DNA from: Candidatus Leptovillus gracilis
GTDB taxonomy: Bacteria > Chloroflexota > Anaerolineae > Promineifilales > Promineifilaceae
Direction: 5' to 3'
DNA length: 64,000 nucleotides
NCBI GenBank assembly: GCA_016716065.1
Contig: JADJXA010000002.1
Span: 868,001 to 932,000 of the forward strand
Positions within the stretch are counted from its first letter, which is position 1, and each line of letters starts with the position of its first letter. A program made the position numbers and the translations under genes. The notes below the pieces were generated by a model, which saw nothing but the letters and a program-made list of their open reading frames with translations, was not told the origin of the DNA and ran no database searches. Below are positions 32,949-40,930 of the stretch, one piece after another.

Positions 32949-34179
32949 AGCTCTGGCGCAGTTGGGTGAAGAAATGCTGCCATTTTAGCGGCGCGGCCGA
33001 CAGCAAGGTGTCGGCGCGGAAGAAGCGCGCGGCCAGGCTGACAAACAGGTAGGTGGTGAGGGCCAGGCCGCCCAGACTGGTCAATAGCTGCCAGGTGGGC
33101 ACACCGCCAGAGGCCATGCGCGTCATCATGGCGGTGGGCGCGGTGAGGGGGAAGAGGCTTAGCGCGGTGGACAGCGGGCCATGGGGCGATTGGATGAGCG
33201 GCGCATTAAGCCACAGGGGGATGAGCAGCGGCAGCAGAACAAAGAAGGTGAACTGGCCGCCTTCGCGGGCGTTGGGGGCCAACGCGCCGATCGCGCCCAT
33301 CAGCGAGGCATACAACAAGTAGCCCAGAGCAAAATACAACAAGGCCCAGGCGACAAAACCAGGCGGCAGGGTAAAGGCGCTGACGGAGGCGAATACAGAC
33401 TGGGTGCGGTTGAGGACCAATAGACTGCCACCCAGCCAGACGGCCATCTGGATCAGGGCGACGACGCTGAGACCCAACACTTTGCCCAACATCAGTTCAC
33501 GCGGCTGTAAGCTGAGCAGCAGCACTTCGACGGTGCGGTTTTCTTTTTCGCGGGTCACGCTTTGCAGCATGAAGCCGCTGCTCATGCTGATGAGGAAGAA
33601 GAAGATGAACATGGTGGCAAAGGGGACAAAAAAGGTCAGTGGGTTGCTCTGGTCATTGTCGGTTGGGGGGGCGAGGGCGTGGGGCTGCACGGCCGTTGTT
33701 GGGTCTAGCAGGGCAACGGCCGTTGCCTCGTCGCCGGTCAGGTTGTAGGTCAGCACAAAGGTCAGCAGTTCGGCGTTAGGCGTGTTTAACGGCCGAAAAT
33801 CTTTGGTGATGAGGATCAAGTCCCCCTGGCTGACATAATCGGCCGGCACCAGGAAGAAATAGTCAAACTGCCCGGCAGCAAGAGCGGCGCGGGCATCGGC
33901 TTCGCTGGCAAAGCCGTGCAGCGTCTCGGCCGGCAGCGAAGCTGGCAGACGGCGCAGCAGGCCGGCCTGGTCCACATAGGCGGTGGTTTCGGGCTGTGTG
34001 GTTATGTCGCTTAGAATGCCCTGGAGGTCTTCTTGCTCAAAGGTATTCTGGGCCATCACCTGTATGCCCAGATTAAAAACGATGATCAGCCCCGGAAACA
34101 AAAACGTCATAACCCAAAAAGAGCGCTTTTGCAGGGTGGTGACAATCTCGTATTTGATGACGATAAGGATTTTGCGCAT
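32947..34179 (-). CDS. ABC-2 type transporter permease (second of two)
   Basis: The 410-residue protein starts MRKILIVIKYEIVTTLQKRSFWV, a NatB-like opening, with a first membrane helix near residue 25, a large external loop (about 50-185) and five further helices to the C-terminus. TREKENRTVEVLL is the cytoplasmic coupling motif of this family. ATG at 34179 is chosen because CAGGAG lies 8 bases upstream; the stop of the preceding permease is nearby. With its neighbours it forms a heterodimeric exporter. The substrate is not predictable; NatAB homologues move sodium or toxic compounds. Confidence 0.87.
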   Translation of the reverse strand: MRKILIVIKYEIVTTLQKRSFWVMTFLFPGLIIVFNLGIQVMAQNTFEQEDLQGILSDITTQPETTAYVDQAGLLRRLPASLPAETLHGFASEADARAALAAGQFDYFFLVPADYVSQGDLILITKDFRPLNTPNAELLTFVLTYNLTGDEATAVALLDPTTAVQPHALAPPTDNDQSNPLTFFVPFATMFIFFFLISMSSGFMLQSVTREKENRTVEVLLLSLQPRELMLGKVLGLSVVALIQMAVWLGGSLLVLNRTQSVFASVSAFTLPPGFVAWALLYFALGYLLYASLMGAIGALAPNAREGGQFTFFVLLPLLIPLWLNAPLIQSPHGPLSTALSLFPLTAPTAMMTRMASGGVPTWQLLTSLGGLALTTYLFVSLAARFFRADTLLSAAPLKWQHFFTQLRQS

Positions 34180-34183
34180 GAGG

Positions 34184-35392
34184 TTAACTCCTGGGGCGCA
34201 CGGCCGCAGCCACATCTTGCAGCGACAGGCTTTGCCCGTAACGCAGCATGCCCATGTGGAAAATGCGCGCTGCTACCCAGATGCTCAACACGGCCGATCC
34301 GGTTAGCAGCAGCCAGCTAAGGAGCAGCTGCCAGGTAGGAATGGTGCTCATCCCCCACCGCAGCAGCACAGTGATAAACGACGTAGTGGGGAAAAAGGTC
34401 ATAAAAACCAGGATGGGGCTGTTGGGATTGCTGATGAATAGGACCATGAAGAAAAAGGGCAGCAAAAACAGCAGATTCAGCACCCCGGCAATCTGCTGCG
34501 CCTGGGTCACTTCGCTGACAGCGCTGCCGATGGCCGTCATGAGGCCGGCGATGAAGGCGAAGGCGGGAACGAAAAACAACGCCACCACCAACAGCAGCGA
34601 CCAGGGCACGCTGACATAGCGCAAACTGTCAAAGAAGGATGCGCCGATGACAATGGCGGCGACGCCGGTTGCTGCCCAAATCAACACCTGGGTCAGCGAG
34701 ACGGCCAGCAGTCCCAGGGCTTTGCCACCGATCAATTGGCCGGGGGAGACGGTGGTCATCATGATTTCGATGGTGCGGTTTTCTTTCTCGTCGGTCACCA
34801 CCTGGAGCAGATAGCCGGATGAACTCATGACCACAAAGATGAAAAAGAAGGCGGCGATGAAGGGTATAAAAAAGCTGAAGATGTTGCGCTCGTTGAATTC
34901 GCGGCTGCCATCGGCGGCGCGCACGATGAGGCTGGTTCCACTGATCAGACGGGTTTGCAGGTCTGTCGGGTAGTCGGCGGCCAGATTGGCGCGCAGGTAG
35001 CGGTTGAAGTCGCGGTAGGCGCGGTTGCTGGGCGGGTCTTGCCAGGTGATCACATCTATCACCAGGTTTTGTGGATAGTTGGCGGGGATGATAAAGGCCA
35101 CCTGGATTTCCTGGCTGCGGAGGGCCTGGGACACGGCCGTTTCATTGGAAAACGGCCGCAGCGCCAACAATTCTTCTCCCTGGGCGGTCAGCGGCGCAAG
35201 GGTCGGGTCTATGATGCCCGCATGGTCCACGTAACCCATTGGTTGGTTCTGTTCACCGCGCACGGCAATGACGATGCTGAGGGTCATCACCGTTACCAGA
35301 ATCAAGGGAAAGCCCAGCGTGCCCACCAGAAAGCTGCGTTTGCCTACCAGTTTGCGGTATTCATGACGGGCTAACAGCCAGAAGTTACGCAT
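34184..35392 (-). CDS. ABC-2 type transporter permease (first of two)
   Basis: A 402-residue NatB-like permease paralogous to the next gene, with MRNFWLLARHEYRKLVGKRSFLV at the start, an external loop, TDEKENRTIEIMM, and several C-terminal helices. The ATG at 35392 overlaps the ATPase gene stop by eight bases, with GGGAGGCGGG as ribosome site, a sign of coupled translation. The two permeases and the ATPase are one operon. Confidence 0.87.
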   Translation of the reverse strand: MRNFWLLARHEYRKLVGKRSFLVGTLGFPLILVTVMTLSIVIAVRGEQNQPMGYVDHAGIIDPTLAPLTAQGEELLALRPFSNETAVSQALRSQEIQVAFIIPANYPQNLVIDVITWQDPPSNRAYRDFNRYLRANLAADYPTDLQTRLISGTSLIVRAADGSREFNERNIFSFFIPFIAAFFFIFVVMSSSGYLLQVVTDEKENRTIEIMMTTVSPGQLIGGKALGLLAVSLTQVLIWAATGVAAIVIGASFFDSLRYVSVPWSLLLVVALFFVPAFAFIAGLMTAIGSAVSEVTQAQQIAGVLNLLFLLPFFFMVLFISNPNSPILVFMTFFPTTSFITVLLRWGMSTIPTWQLLLSWLLLTGSAVLSIWVAARIFHMGMLRYGQSLSLQDVAAAVRPRS

Positions 35393-36308
35393 TACCCGCC
35401 TCCCTGGCCTCTTTGCCTTCCTGTACCACCCGCACAAAAATGTCATCCAGGGATGGCTCGGCGATTTCAAAACGTTCCACCATTATGTTTTCTTGCACAG
35501 CCAGATGGCGAAAAACGTCTTGCGGGTTGACGCCGCCACCCAGAGCCAGATGCCAGGCGCCATTTTGGCGGCGCGCTTCCAGCACGCCAGGCACAGCGTC
35601 GAAGTCGCCCTGCCCTTCCAGCAGGATGGCGTTGCCGGAGAACTCCCGTTTGATTTTGCTCACTTCGCCGTAGAGGACGGTACGCCCGTTATCAATCAGC
35701 ACAATCCGGTTGCACAGCGCCTCCACCTGGTACATCTGGTGTGTAGACATAATGATGGTTTTGCCCGCCTGCCGCTGCTCTTCAATAATATCTTTCACCA
35801 GGCGGGTATTCACCGGGTCCAGGCCCGAAAATGGCTCGTCCACCACGATTAGATCTGGTTCGTGCAGCAGCGTGGCGATGAGCTGCGCCTTTTGCTGCAT
35901 CCCTTTGCTGAGTTCCTGGACTTTTTTTTGCCGGTGGTCGTACAGGTCCAACCGCTTCAGCCAGCCTTCCAGTCGCTGTTTGGCTTCACTTTCGCTCAGC
36001 CCTTTTAATGTCGCCAGGAAGACCAGAGTTTGCTCCAGGGGCAGGTCTTTGTACAGGCCGCGCTCTTCGGGCATATAACCGATGCGCTGCTTCTGGGCTT
36101 CATCAATACGGCCGTCGAACACCAGTATTTGCCCGGCATCCGGCTTAAAAATATCCAGCATCATGCGAATGGTGGTGGTTTTGCCGGCGCCATTGGGTCC
36201 TAACAAACCAAATATCTCGCCAGGGTACACCTCAAAGGAAACATCTTTCACCGCCTCGACGCGGCCAAAGTTTTTACGAATAGAAGAAATAGATACAGTT
36301 GACATCAT
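35385..36308 (-). CDS. ABC transporter ATP-binding protein (NatA-like)
   Basis: A 307-residue ATPase with Walker A GLLGPNGAGKTTTIRM, signature LSKGMQQKAQ, Walker B LIVVDEPFSGLDP and a C-terminal DUF4162-like extension typical of NatA/bacitracin-type exporters. Two adjacent ATGs (36308, 36305) are possible starts. It powers the two ABC-2 permeases encoded directly downstream. Upstream is a short heptamer array and the end of a FAD oxidoreductase gene on the same strand. Confidence 0.93.
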   Translation of the reverse strand: MMSTVSISSIRKNFGRVEAVKDVSFEVYPGEIFGLLGPNGAGKTTTIRMMLDIFKPDAGQILVFDGRIDEAQKQRIGYMPEERGLYKDLPLEQTLVFLATLKGLSESEAKQRLEGWLKRLDLYDHRQKKVQELSKGMQQKAQLIATLLHEPDLIVVDEPFSGLDPVNTRLVKDIIEEQRQAGKTIIMSTHQMYQVEALCNRIVLIDNGRTVLYGEVSKIKREFSGNAILLEGQGDFDAVPGVLEARRQNGAWHLALGGGVNPQDVFRHLAVQENIMVERFEIAEPSLDDIFVRVVQEGKEAREAGNA

Positions 36309-36330
36309 CAATTCCAAACGGCCGTCTATG

Positions 36331-36372
36331 AACACCGAATACGGATTTCAGATTACCGAATACGGCTGCTAA
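36331..36372. repeat. Heptamer array AATACGG/AACACCG
   Basis: AACACCG, AATACGG, ATTTCAG, ATTACCG, AATACGG and CTGCTAA lie in 7-base phase and run into the stop of the FAD oxidoreductase gene. Confidence 0.65.
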
Positions 36373-37538
36373 TGCCAGACGTCCGCATACGCATGGTCAC
36401 CCTTTAGTAGTTGACCCGACGTAAACCGGGCCAGATTGAACGGCGTAATGTCTACCGTCCGCGCCGCCCCCTCCACAATCAATTCGGCCATACACGCACC
36501 CACAGCCGGGCCAATTTTGAAGCCGGTACCGCTAAACCCGCAGGCCAGATAAAAGCCTTCGGGGCCGGCTGCGCCCAAAATGGCGCGTTGGTCGGTGGTC
36601 AGGCCATCGAAGCCGCTGTGGGCGCTGTGCAGCGATCCCTGCTCCATCAGGGGCACGCGGCGGCAAATGCGTTCCACCGCCCGCGCCACAAACCCCGGCG
36701 CGGCGTGGTCGGCGTCACCGTCGGGCGACAGGCCAATGGGGTTGTTGTCTTCCAGCCCTACCAGGGTCAGGCCGCCGGTTTCCGGCCGGAAATAGAGCGA
36801 ATTAGCCATGTCAATCACCGTCGGGTGGCTGGGACCGATGGCCGCCGGGCGGCGAATGAACAGGGTGTCGTGCCGCCAGGTATCTATGGGCAGGTTCAGG
36901 CCGACCATGTCGCCGACCTGTTTGGCCCAGGGACCGGCGGCGTTGACGACGATGGGGGCATGGAAGTCGCCCTTGTTGGTCTGCACGCCAGTGATGCGGC
37001 TGGCGGTGGTGTGAACGGCCGTTACCTGGCATTCTTGCACCAACACAGCCCCTCGCTGACGCGCGGCCGTTAACAGGCTGTTCACCGTCGCCGATGGGTC
37101 CGCGTACCCCGATTCCGGCTCATAGGCGGCGGCGTCAAAATCATGCGTTACAAACGATGGCGCCAGCCGCGCCACGTCATCTGGCGTCACCAGGAAGGAC
37201 GGAATGCCAATTTCCTGGTGCATCACCACATTGGCGCGCAGTTGCTCGCTGTACTCTGGCGCGACAATTTGCACAAAACCGGTGCGCGTAAAGCCACACT
37301 CGCCGCCCACCATTTCCGCCCAATGACGAAAATAAGCAAACGACGCCCAGGCCAGCCGCGATTCCGGTTCCAGGTCATAGTGCATCCGCACCAGGCCGCT
37401 GGACCGTCCCGTCGCCCCGGAAGCGATGAAATACCGTTCCAACACCAATGGCTTCACGCCCAATCGCGTTAAATGGAACGCTAGACTGGCCCCATGAATA
37501 CCACCGCCAATGATGATCACATCTGCATGTTGATCCAT
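36369..37538 (-). CDS. FAD-dependent amine/amino-acid oxidoreductase (DAO family)
   Basis: A 389-residue DAO-family enzyme with the FAD dinucleotide fold VIIIGGGIHGASLAFHL at the N-terminus, RSSGLVRMHYD, a central VVNAAGPWA and the late FAD-contact GFYLACGFSGTGFKIGPAVG. Members include sarcosine oxidase, glycine oxidase and dimethylglycine dehydrogenase; the actual amine is not inferable. No signal peptide. It is upstream of the ABC-2 operon on the same strand, separated by repeats. Confidence 0.88.
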   Translation of the reverse strand: MDQHADVIIIGGGIHGASLAFHLTRLGVKPLVLERYFIASGATGRSSGLVRMHYDLEPESRLAWASFAYFRHWAEMVGGECGFTRTGFVQIVAPEYSEQLRANVVMHQEIGIPSFLVTPDDVARLAPSFVTHDFDAAAYEPESGYADPSATVNSLLTAARQRGAVLVQECQVTAVHTTASRITGVQTNKGDFHAPIVVNAAGPWAKQVGDMVGLNLPIDTWRHDTLFIRRPAAIGPSHPTVIDMANSLYFRPETGGLTLVGLEDNNPIGLSPDGDADHAAPGFVARAVERICRRVPLMEQGSLHSAHSGFDGLTTDQRAILGAAGPEGFYLACGFSGTGFKIGPAVGACMAELIVEGAARTVDITPFNLARFTSGQLLKGDHAYADVWH

Positions 37539-37575
37539 AACTCAGACCCCAGAAGAAAGTTGGTTGGTTTGTCAG

Positions 37576-37622
37576 AGCATGGTTAGTTGGTTAGCTACTG
37601 TATCAACCACCCAACCATGCTC
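37576..37622. repeat. Inverted TTGGTTAG-type repeat
   Basis: AGCATGGTTAGTTGGTT and AACCACCCAACCATGCT form an imperfect hairpin in the spacer. A related TTGGTTGG/CCAACCAAC hairpin lies at 47669-47710. Confidence 0.6.
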
Positions 37623-37627
37623 CACTC

Positions 37628-37756
37628 CAATTACTGAGCCTGCTGAAAAAAACTAACCGCGGAGGGCGCGGAGGACGCGGAGAGCTGAAATCTCCAGAGG
37701 AAAACTCCGCGCTCTCCGCGGTTAAAAAGGCTTTTTTCAGGAGACTCAATTACTGA
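37628..37756. mobile_element. MITE-like inverted-repeat element with 10-bp direct repeats
   Basis: CAATTACTGA at 37628-37637 and 37747-37756 flanks a 109-base element. Its ends pair (GCCTGCTGAAAAAA with TTTTTTCAGGAGACT), as do internal ACCGCGGAGGGCGCGGAG and CTCCGCGCTCTCCGCGGT. The right copy of the direct repeat contains the stop codon of the adjacent SPFH gene. No transposase is present, so any mobility would be in trans. Confidence 0.65.
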
Positions 37757-38649
37757 ACTGATTCCGCGCCCAACAACTGCGTCATTAGTTCCTGGCCTTT
37801 GGGCAGCAGGGTGATTTTGGTGTCACCCTTCAAGATATTTTCGATCTCCAGAATATCAAACATAGCCTCGGCCACGTCTGGGTCGGTGGTGATCTGCTTC
37901 AGGGCTTCGCCAACAATTTTGGGCCGCATGGCCTGGGCCTGGGCAAACTCAATCGCCGCCCGGCGCTCGGCCGAGTTGGTGATGATGCTCACCCGGTTGG
38001 CGCCATCCTGCCGGATGGCCGACGTCACCTGTCGCAAGCGGTTGACCACCTTTTCCTCAATTTGCCGGGTCATGCCCCGATCCCGAAAATGAACCTTGCG
38101 GATATACACCGACCCCAACCGGTAGCCCCATTCTTCCGATTTGGGCGATACTTCTGCCCGCACGGTGCGGCTCATGATGTGCCGCGTTTCCAGCATATCC
38201 TCCAGGGGCATGTTGCTTAACGTGCGCACGCTGGCATTGCTGACATTGGCCGACAGCGATCCACGCGGATCCGTGTTCTTGAACAAATAAGCCACCGGAT
38301 CGCTGATTTGCATCTCGTACCATACGCCAATGCCCATCGGCGCGCCTTCCTCCGAGTTAACCGGCAGGCTGCGCAGATATTGTTGGTCCAGGCGCATATC
38401 CAAAATACGCCGCGTGCCCAACCAGTTGACCACCAGCGCGCTTGGCCCCATCTTCAGCCACAGCCATTGTAAACCTGGCTCTTGCAGAATAGCGACCACA
38501 TTGCCAAACAACACGTAAACGTGGCATGTTCCTTCCTGCACAATGGCATACACGCCAAACAGACGCAGCAAAAAGCGCACAATCGGCTCAGCAATAAAAA
38601 AGAAGACAAAGAAAAGCGCCGCAGTAGCGATGATCGTGACTATGTTCAT
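37750..38649 (-). CDS. SPFH/Band 7 domain membrane protein (second of pair)
   Basis: A 299-residue protein with an N-terminal membrane hairpin (residues 5-55) and an SPFH domain (about 60-220) followed by a short helical part with AERRAAIEFAQAQAMRPKIV. Its start overlaps the upstream SPFH gene by ATGA with GGAGGTGCAAGA before it, so translation is coupled. Such proteins oligomerise into membrane microdomain scaffolds and in HflK/HflC pairs regulate the FtsH protease; no FtsH gene is nearby. Confidence 0.86.
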   Translation of the reverse strand: MNIVTIIATAALFFVFFFIAEPIVRFLLRLFGVYAIVQEGTCHVYVLFGNVVAILQEPGLQWLWLKMGPSALVVNWLGTRRILDMRLDQQYLRSLPVNSEEGAPMGIGVWYEMQISDPVAYLFKNTDPRGSLSANVSNASVRTLSNMPLEDMLETRHIMSRTVRAEVSPKSEEWGYRLGSVYIRKVHFRDRGMTRQIEEKVVNRLRQVTSAIRQDGANRVSIITNSAERRAAIEFAQAQAMRPKIVGEALKQITTDPDVAEAMFDILEIENILKGDTKITLLPKGQELMTQLLGAESVQ

Positions 38650-39632
38650 TCTTGCACCTCCAAAATGACGTTTTTGGCCTGGGCGTAAAGCGCCAGCCGC
38701 ACGTTACGCAGATAGGCATCCAGCGCTTCCGGCCCATGGCTTTTAATCGCCCGAAGCTGCTCAGCCATGGCGGAAAGCGGTTCTACCTCTGCCTGGGCGC
38801 GTAAGGTCTCGATTTCAACGGCTCGCTTGGACTGCACGATGGTTTGGTCGGCTTGCGCTTTCGCCAGACTGATTTCCGACGACACTTCGTTGTGGGCGGT
38901 GTTGATGGCCGCCAGCGCCGATTCGACTTCATGGGGCGGTTCAATGCCGGTGATGAGGGAAGCATCTAGCTCTACGCCATAGCGGGCGGCAGCCGAGGCG
39001 CATTCCATTTCCATGTGGTTGTTGATCTCGTTCAGATTCTTGCGCAGATCATTAATGGACACGCCGCTCATTAGGCTGATGTCCACCTCGTCTTCGGCGA
39101 TTCCTATTGTTTTGGCCTCGAAGCTGGCAATGCGCTGGCGCAATATGGAAATGAAATAGCCCATCACGTGGACGATGGGGGTTTTGACGCCAAACAGATA
39201 GGCATACAAATTGCGTTCTGAGGGGCGATACCGAATCTGTCCGTTGAGCGAAATGTTGAGTTGATCTTTGGTGACGGCGTCTAGCTGAGTTCCGGCATGG
39301 TTGGCTTCAGGTGTTTCCAGGTCCAGGGCCATGTTAATGGTTTCAGTGGCGACAGAGACTTTGTAGACTTTTTCCCAGGGCCAGCGAAAGTAGGGACCAC
39401 CAGGCGGGATGACACGCACCAGCGGATAGCTGTAGCGCTCTCGGTCTTTTTCGTTCAGAGATTCGGAAATGGGATCATCGAGGGTAGTGGATTTGCTGAG
39501 GCGGACAGCCCGGCCAAATCGGGTTTTAACGGCGCGTTCGTTTTGGTCTACAGTGTAGAATCCGTTGATGACGTAGCGCAGGAAAAACCAGCCGAGGAAG
39601 CCGAGCAAGATACCGGGACAAAATGTACTCAT
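38646..39632 (-). CDS. SPFH/Band 7 domain membrane protein (first of pair)
   Basis: A 328-residue protein with one N-terminal membrane helix (residues 5-25), VDQNERAVKTRFGRAV typical of HflK/stomatin-like SPFH entry, and a coiled C-terminal helix ending ALYAQAKNVILEVQE. The two adjacent SPFH genes probably form a hetero-oligomer, as for HflKC. GGAGAG precedes the ATG. The upstream 443 bases separate it from the divergent liv cluster. Confidence 0.86.
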   Translation of the reverse strand: MSTFCPGILLGFLGWFFLRYVINGFYTVDQNERAVKTRFGRAVRLSKSTTLDDPISESLNEKDRERYSYPLVRVIPPGGPYFRWPWEKVYKVSVATETINMALDLETPEANHAGTQLDAVTKDQLNISLNGQIRYRPSERNLYAYLFGVKTPIVHVMGYFISILRQRIASFEAKTIGIAEDEVDISLMSGVSINDLRKNLNEINNHMEMECASAAARYGVELDASLITGIEPPHEVESALAAINTAHNEVSSEISLAKAQADQTIVQSKRAVEIETLRAQAEVEPLSAMAEQLRAIKSHGPEALDAYLRNVRLALYAQAKNVILEVQE

Positions 39633-40075
39633 ATCGTGTCACTCTCCTTTTTGCTGAGTAAATAATCAAATCAGCCTACATCTTATCTTGTTTTGCCATT
39701 TCGCCTACCCTTTGTCCGGGTGAGATGTTGGTCTTGTGTGCTGGCTGCCCGCTGTAACTAACTATTAATGGCAAAGGCGTAATGGGCGCAAAGTTTTTCT
39801 TTTGTTCTGTACGTTCTTTATGCTCTTTGCGTTTCAATTGATTCTTGACTATTGCAAAATTTGTACAAAATAGTCTTGCCAGATACGTTTAATTATGATA
39901 GCTTTTATTCCCACATCCGTACCTCAAACTCTAGAACCGTGAAATAACACGGAGGATAGTTGAATATATCAGGGGAACCGACTTTGCGTGGCTGGGGGAG
40001 CCAACGTAGACGGGGCCTCTATCAAACCTGTGAAACGGCATACGGCCGTCTCGCCCTATTCCCATTTGAGGCAGC
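39633..40075. other. 443-base divergent spacer upstream of the liv cluster
   Basis: No gene. The left half is AT-rich and may carry promoters in both directions (TTGACT followed by TACAAAAT-type boxes near 39845-39880). The right part from about 39935 forms hairpins: CCGTG/CACGG, and GCGTGGCT/AGCCAACG around a G-rich loop, and contains AGGGGAACCG. It could be a structured 5' leader of livG, but it matches no riboswitch class I can name. Confidence 0.4.
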
Positions 40076-40849
40076 ATGGTTCGTGGCGACACCTTTTTAA
40101 CAGTTGACGGCGTGAGTTTATACTTTGGTGGCAATGCGGCGTTGTTGGACGTTTCTTTTGCGGTTTGCCAGGGAGAAATTCTGGCGATTATTGGTCCCAA
40201 CGGGGCCGGCAAAACCTCCATGCTCAACTGTATTAGCGGCTTTTACCGGCCGCAAAATGGGCGCATCCTCTACCGCGACCAGGACCTCACCAAAACCCCT
40301 ACCCATCAAATCGCTTCCCTGGGCATTGCCCGAACCTTCCAAAACATCGCCTTGTACACCGGTCTGAGTACCCTGGACAACCTGATGGCTGCCCGCCACA
40401 TCCACATGCGGCAGAGCAGCCTGGCCAGCACCATCTATTGGGGTCGCGCCCAACGCGAAGAAGTGCAACATCGTGCCCGTGTCGAAGAGATCATTGATTT
40501 TCTGGAAATTGCCCATATCCGCAAAGCCATCGTTGGGGCGCTGTCTTATGGTTTACGCAAGCGCGTGGAATTGGGCCGCGCCCTGGCGTTGGAACCAGAT
40601 TTACTGCTGCTGGACGAGCCGATGGCCGGCATGAATGTGGAAGAAAAAGAGGATATGGCCCGGTTTATTCTGGACATTCATGAACGTCAGGGCACAACCA
40701 TCGTTCTTATTGAACACGACATGGGCTTGGTGATGGACATTTCTGATCGGGTGGTGGTGTTGGATTTCGGCTGCAAAATTGCCGAAGGCGCGCCGGAACA
40801 GGTGCGCAGCGATGAAAAAGTGATTCACGCTTATTTGGGACAGGCGTAG
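40076..40849 (+). CDS. livG: Branched-chain amino acid-type ABC transporter ATPase LivG
   Basis: A 257-residue ATPase with Walker A IGPNGAGKTSMLNCISGFY, Walker B LLLLDEPMAGMN, H-loop LIEHDMGLVM and the LivG-type signature region LSYGLRKRVELGRAL. The segment between Walker A and the signature contains the LivG-like insert with GIARTFQNIALYTGLSTLDNL. It opens the liv cluster. GAGGC before the ATG is a weak ribosome site. In this lineage liv-type importers carry many substrates, so branched-chain amino acids are not assured. Confidence 0.93.
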   Translation: MVRGDTFLTVDGVSLYFGGNAALLDVSFAVCQGEILAIIGPNGAGKTSMLNCISGFYRPQNGRILYRDQDLTKTPTHQIASLGIARTFQNIALYTGLSTLDNLMAARHIHMRQSSLASTIYWGRAQREEVQHRARVEEIIDFLEIAHIRKAIVGALSYGLRKRVELGRALALEPDLLLLDEPMAGMNVEEKEDMARFILDIHERQGTTIVLIEHDMGLVMDISDRVVVLDFGCKIAEGAPEQVRSDEKVIHAYLGQA

Positions 40850-40859
40850 GGCGTCAGAA

Positions 40860-40887
40860 ATTGTCAATTGTCAATGGTCAATTGGCA
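40860..40887. repeat. Heptamer array ATTGTCA
   Basis: ATTGTCA, ATTGTCA, ATGGTCA and ATTGGCA follow in exact 7-base phase in the livG-ligase spacer. Confidence 0.75.
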
Positions 40888-40930
40888 ACGGATGGCGCGT
40901 TGACGATGATGGATCATTGAACGTCAGCAA

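Noticed and set aside
39960..40020. Similarity of AGGGGAACCG before livG to ykkC (guanidine) or ydaO (c-di-AMP) riboswitches
   Set aside because: Only the short run matches; the other conserved blocks of both classes are missing.
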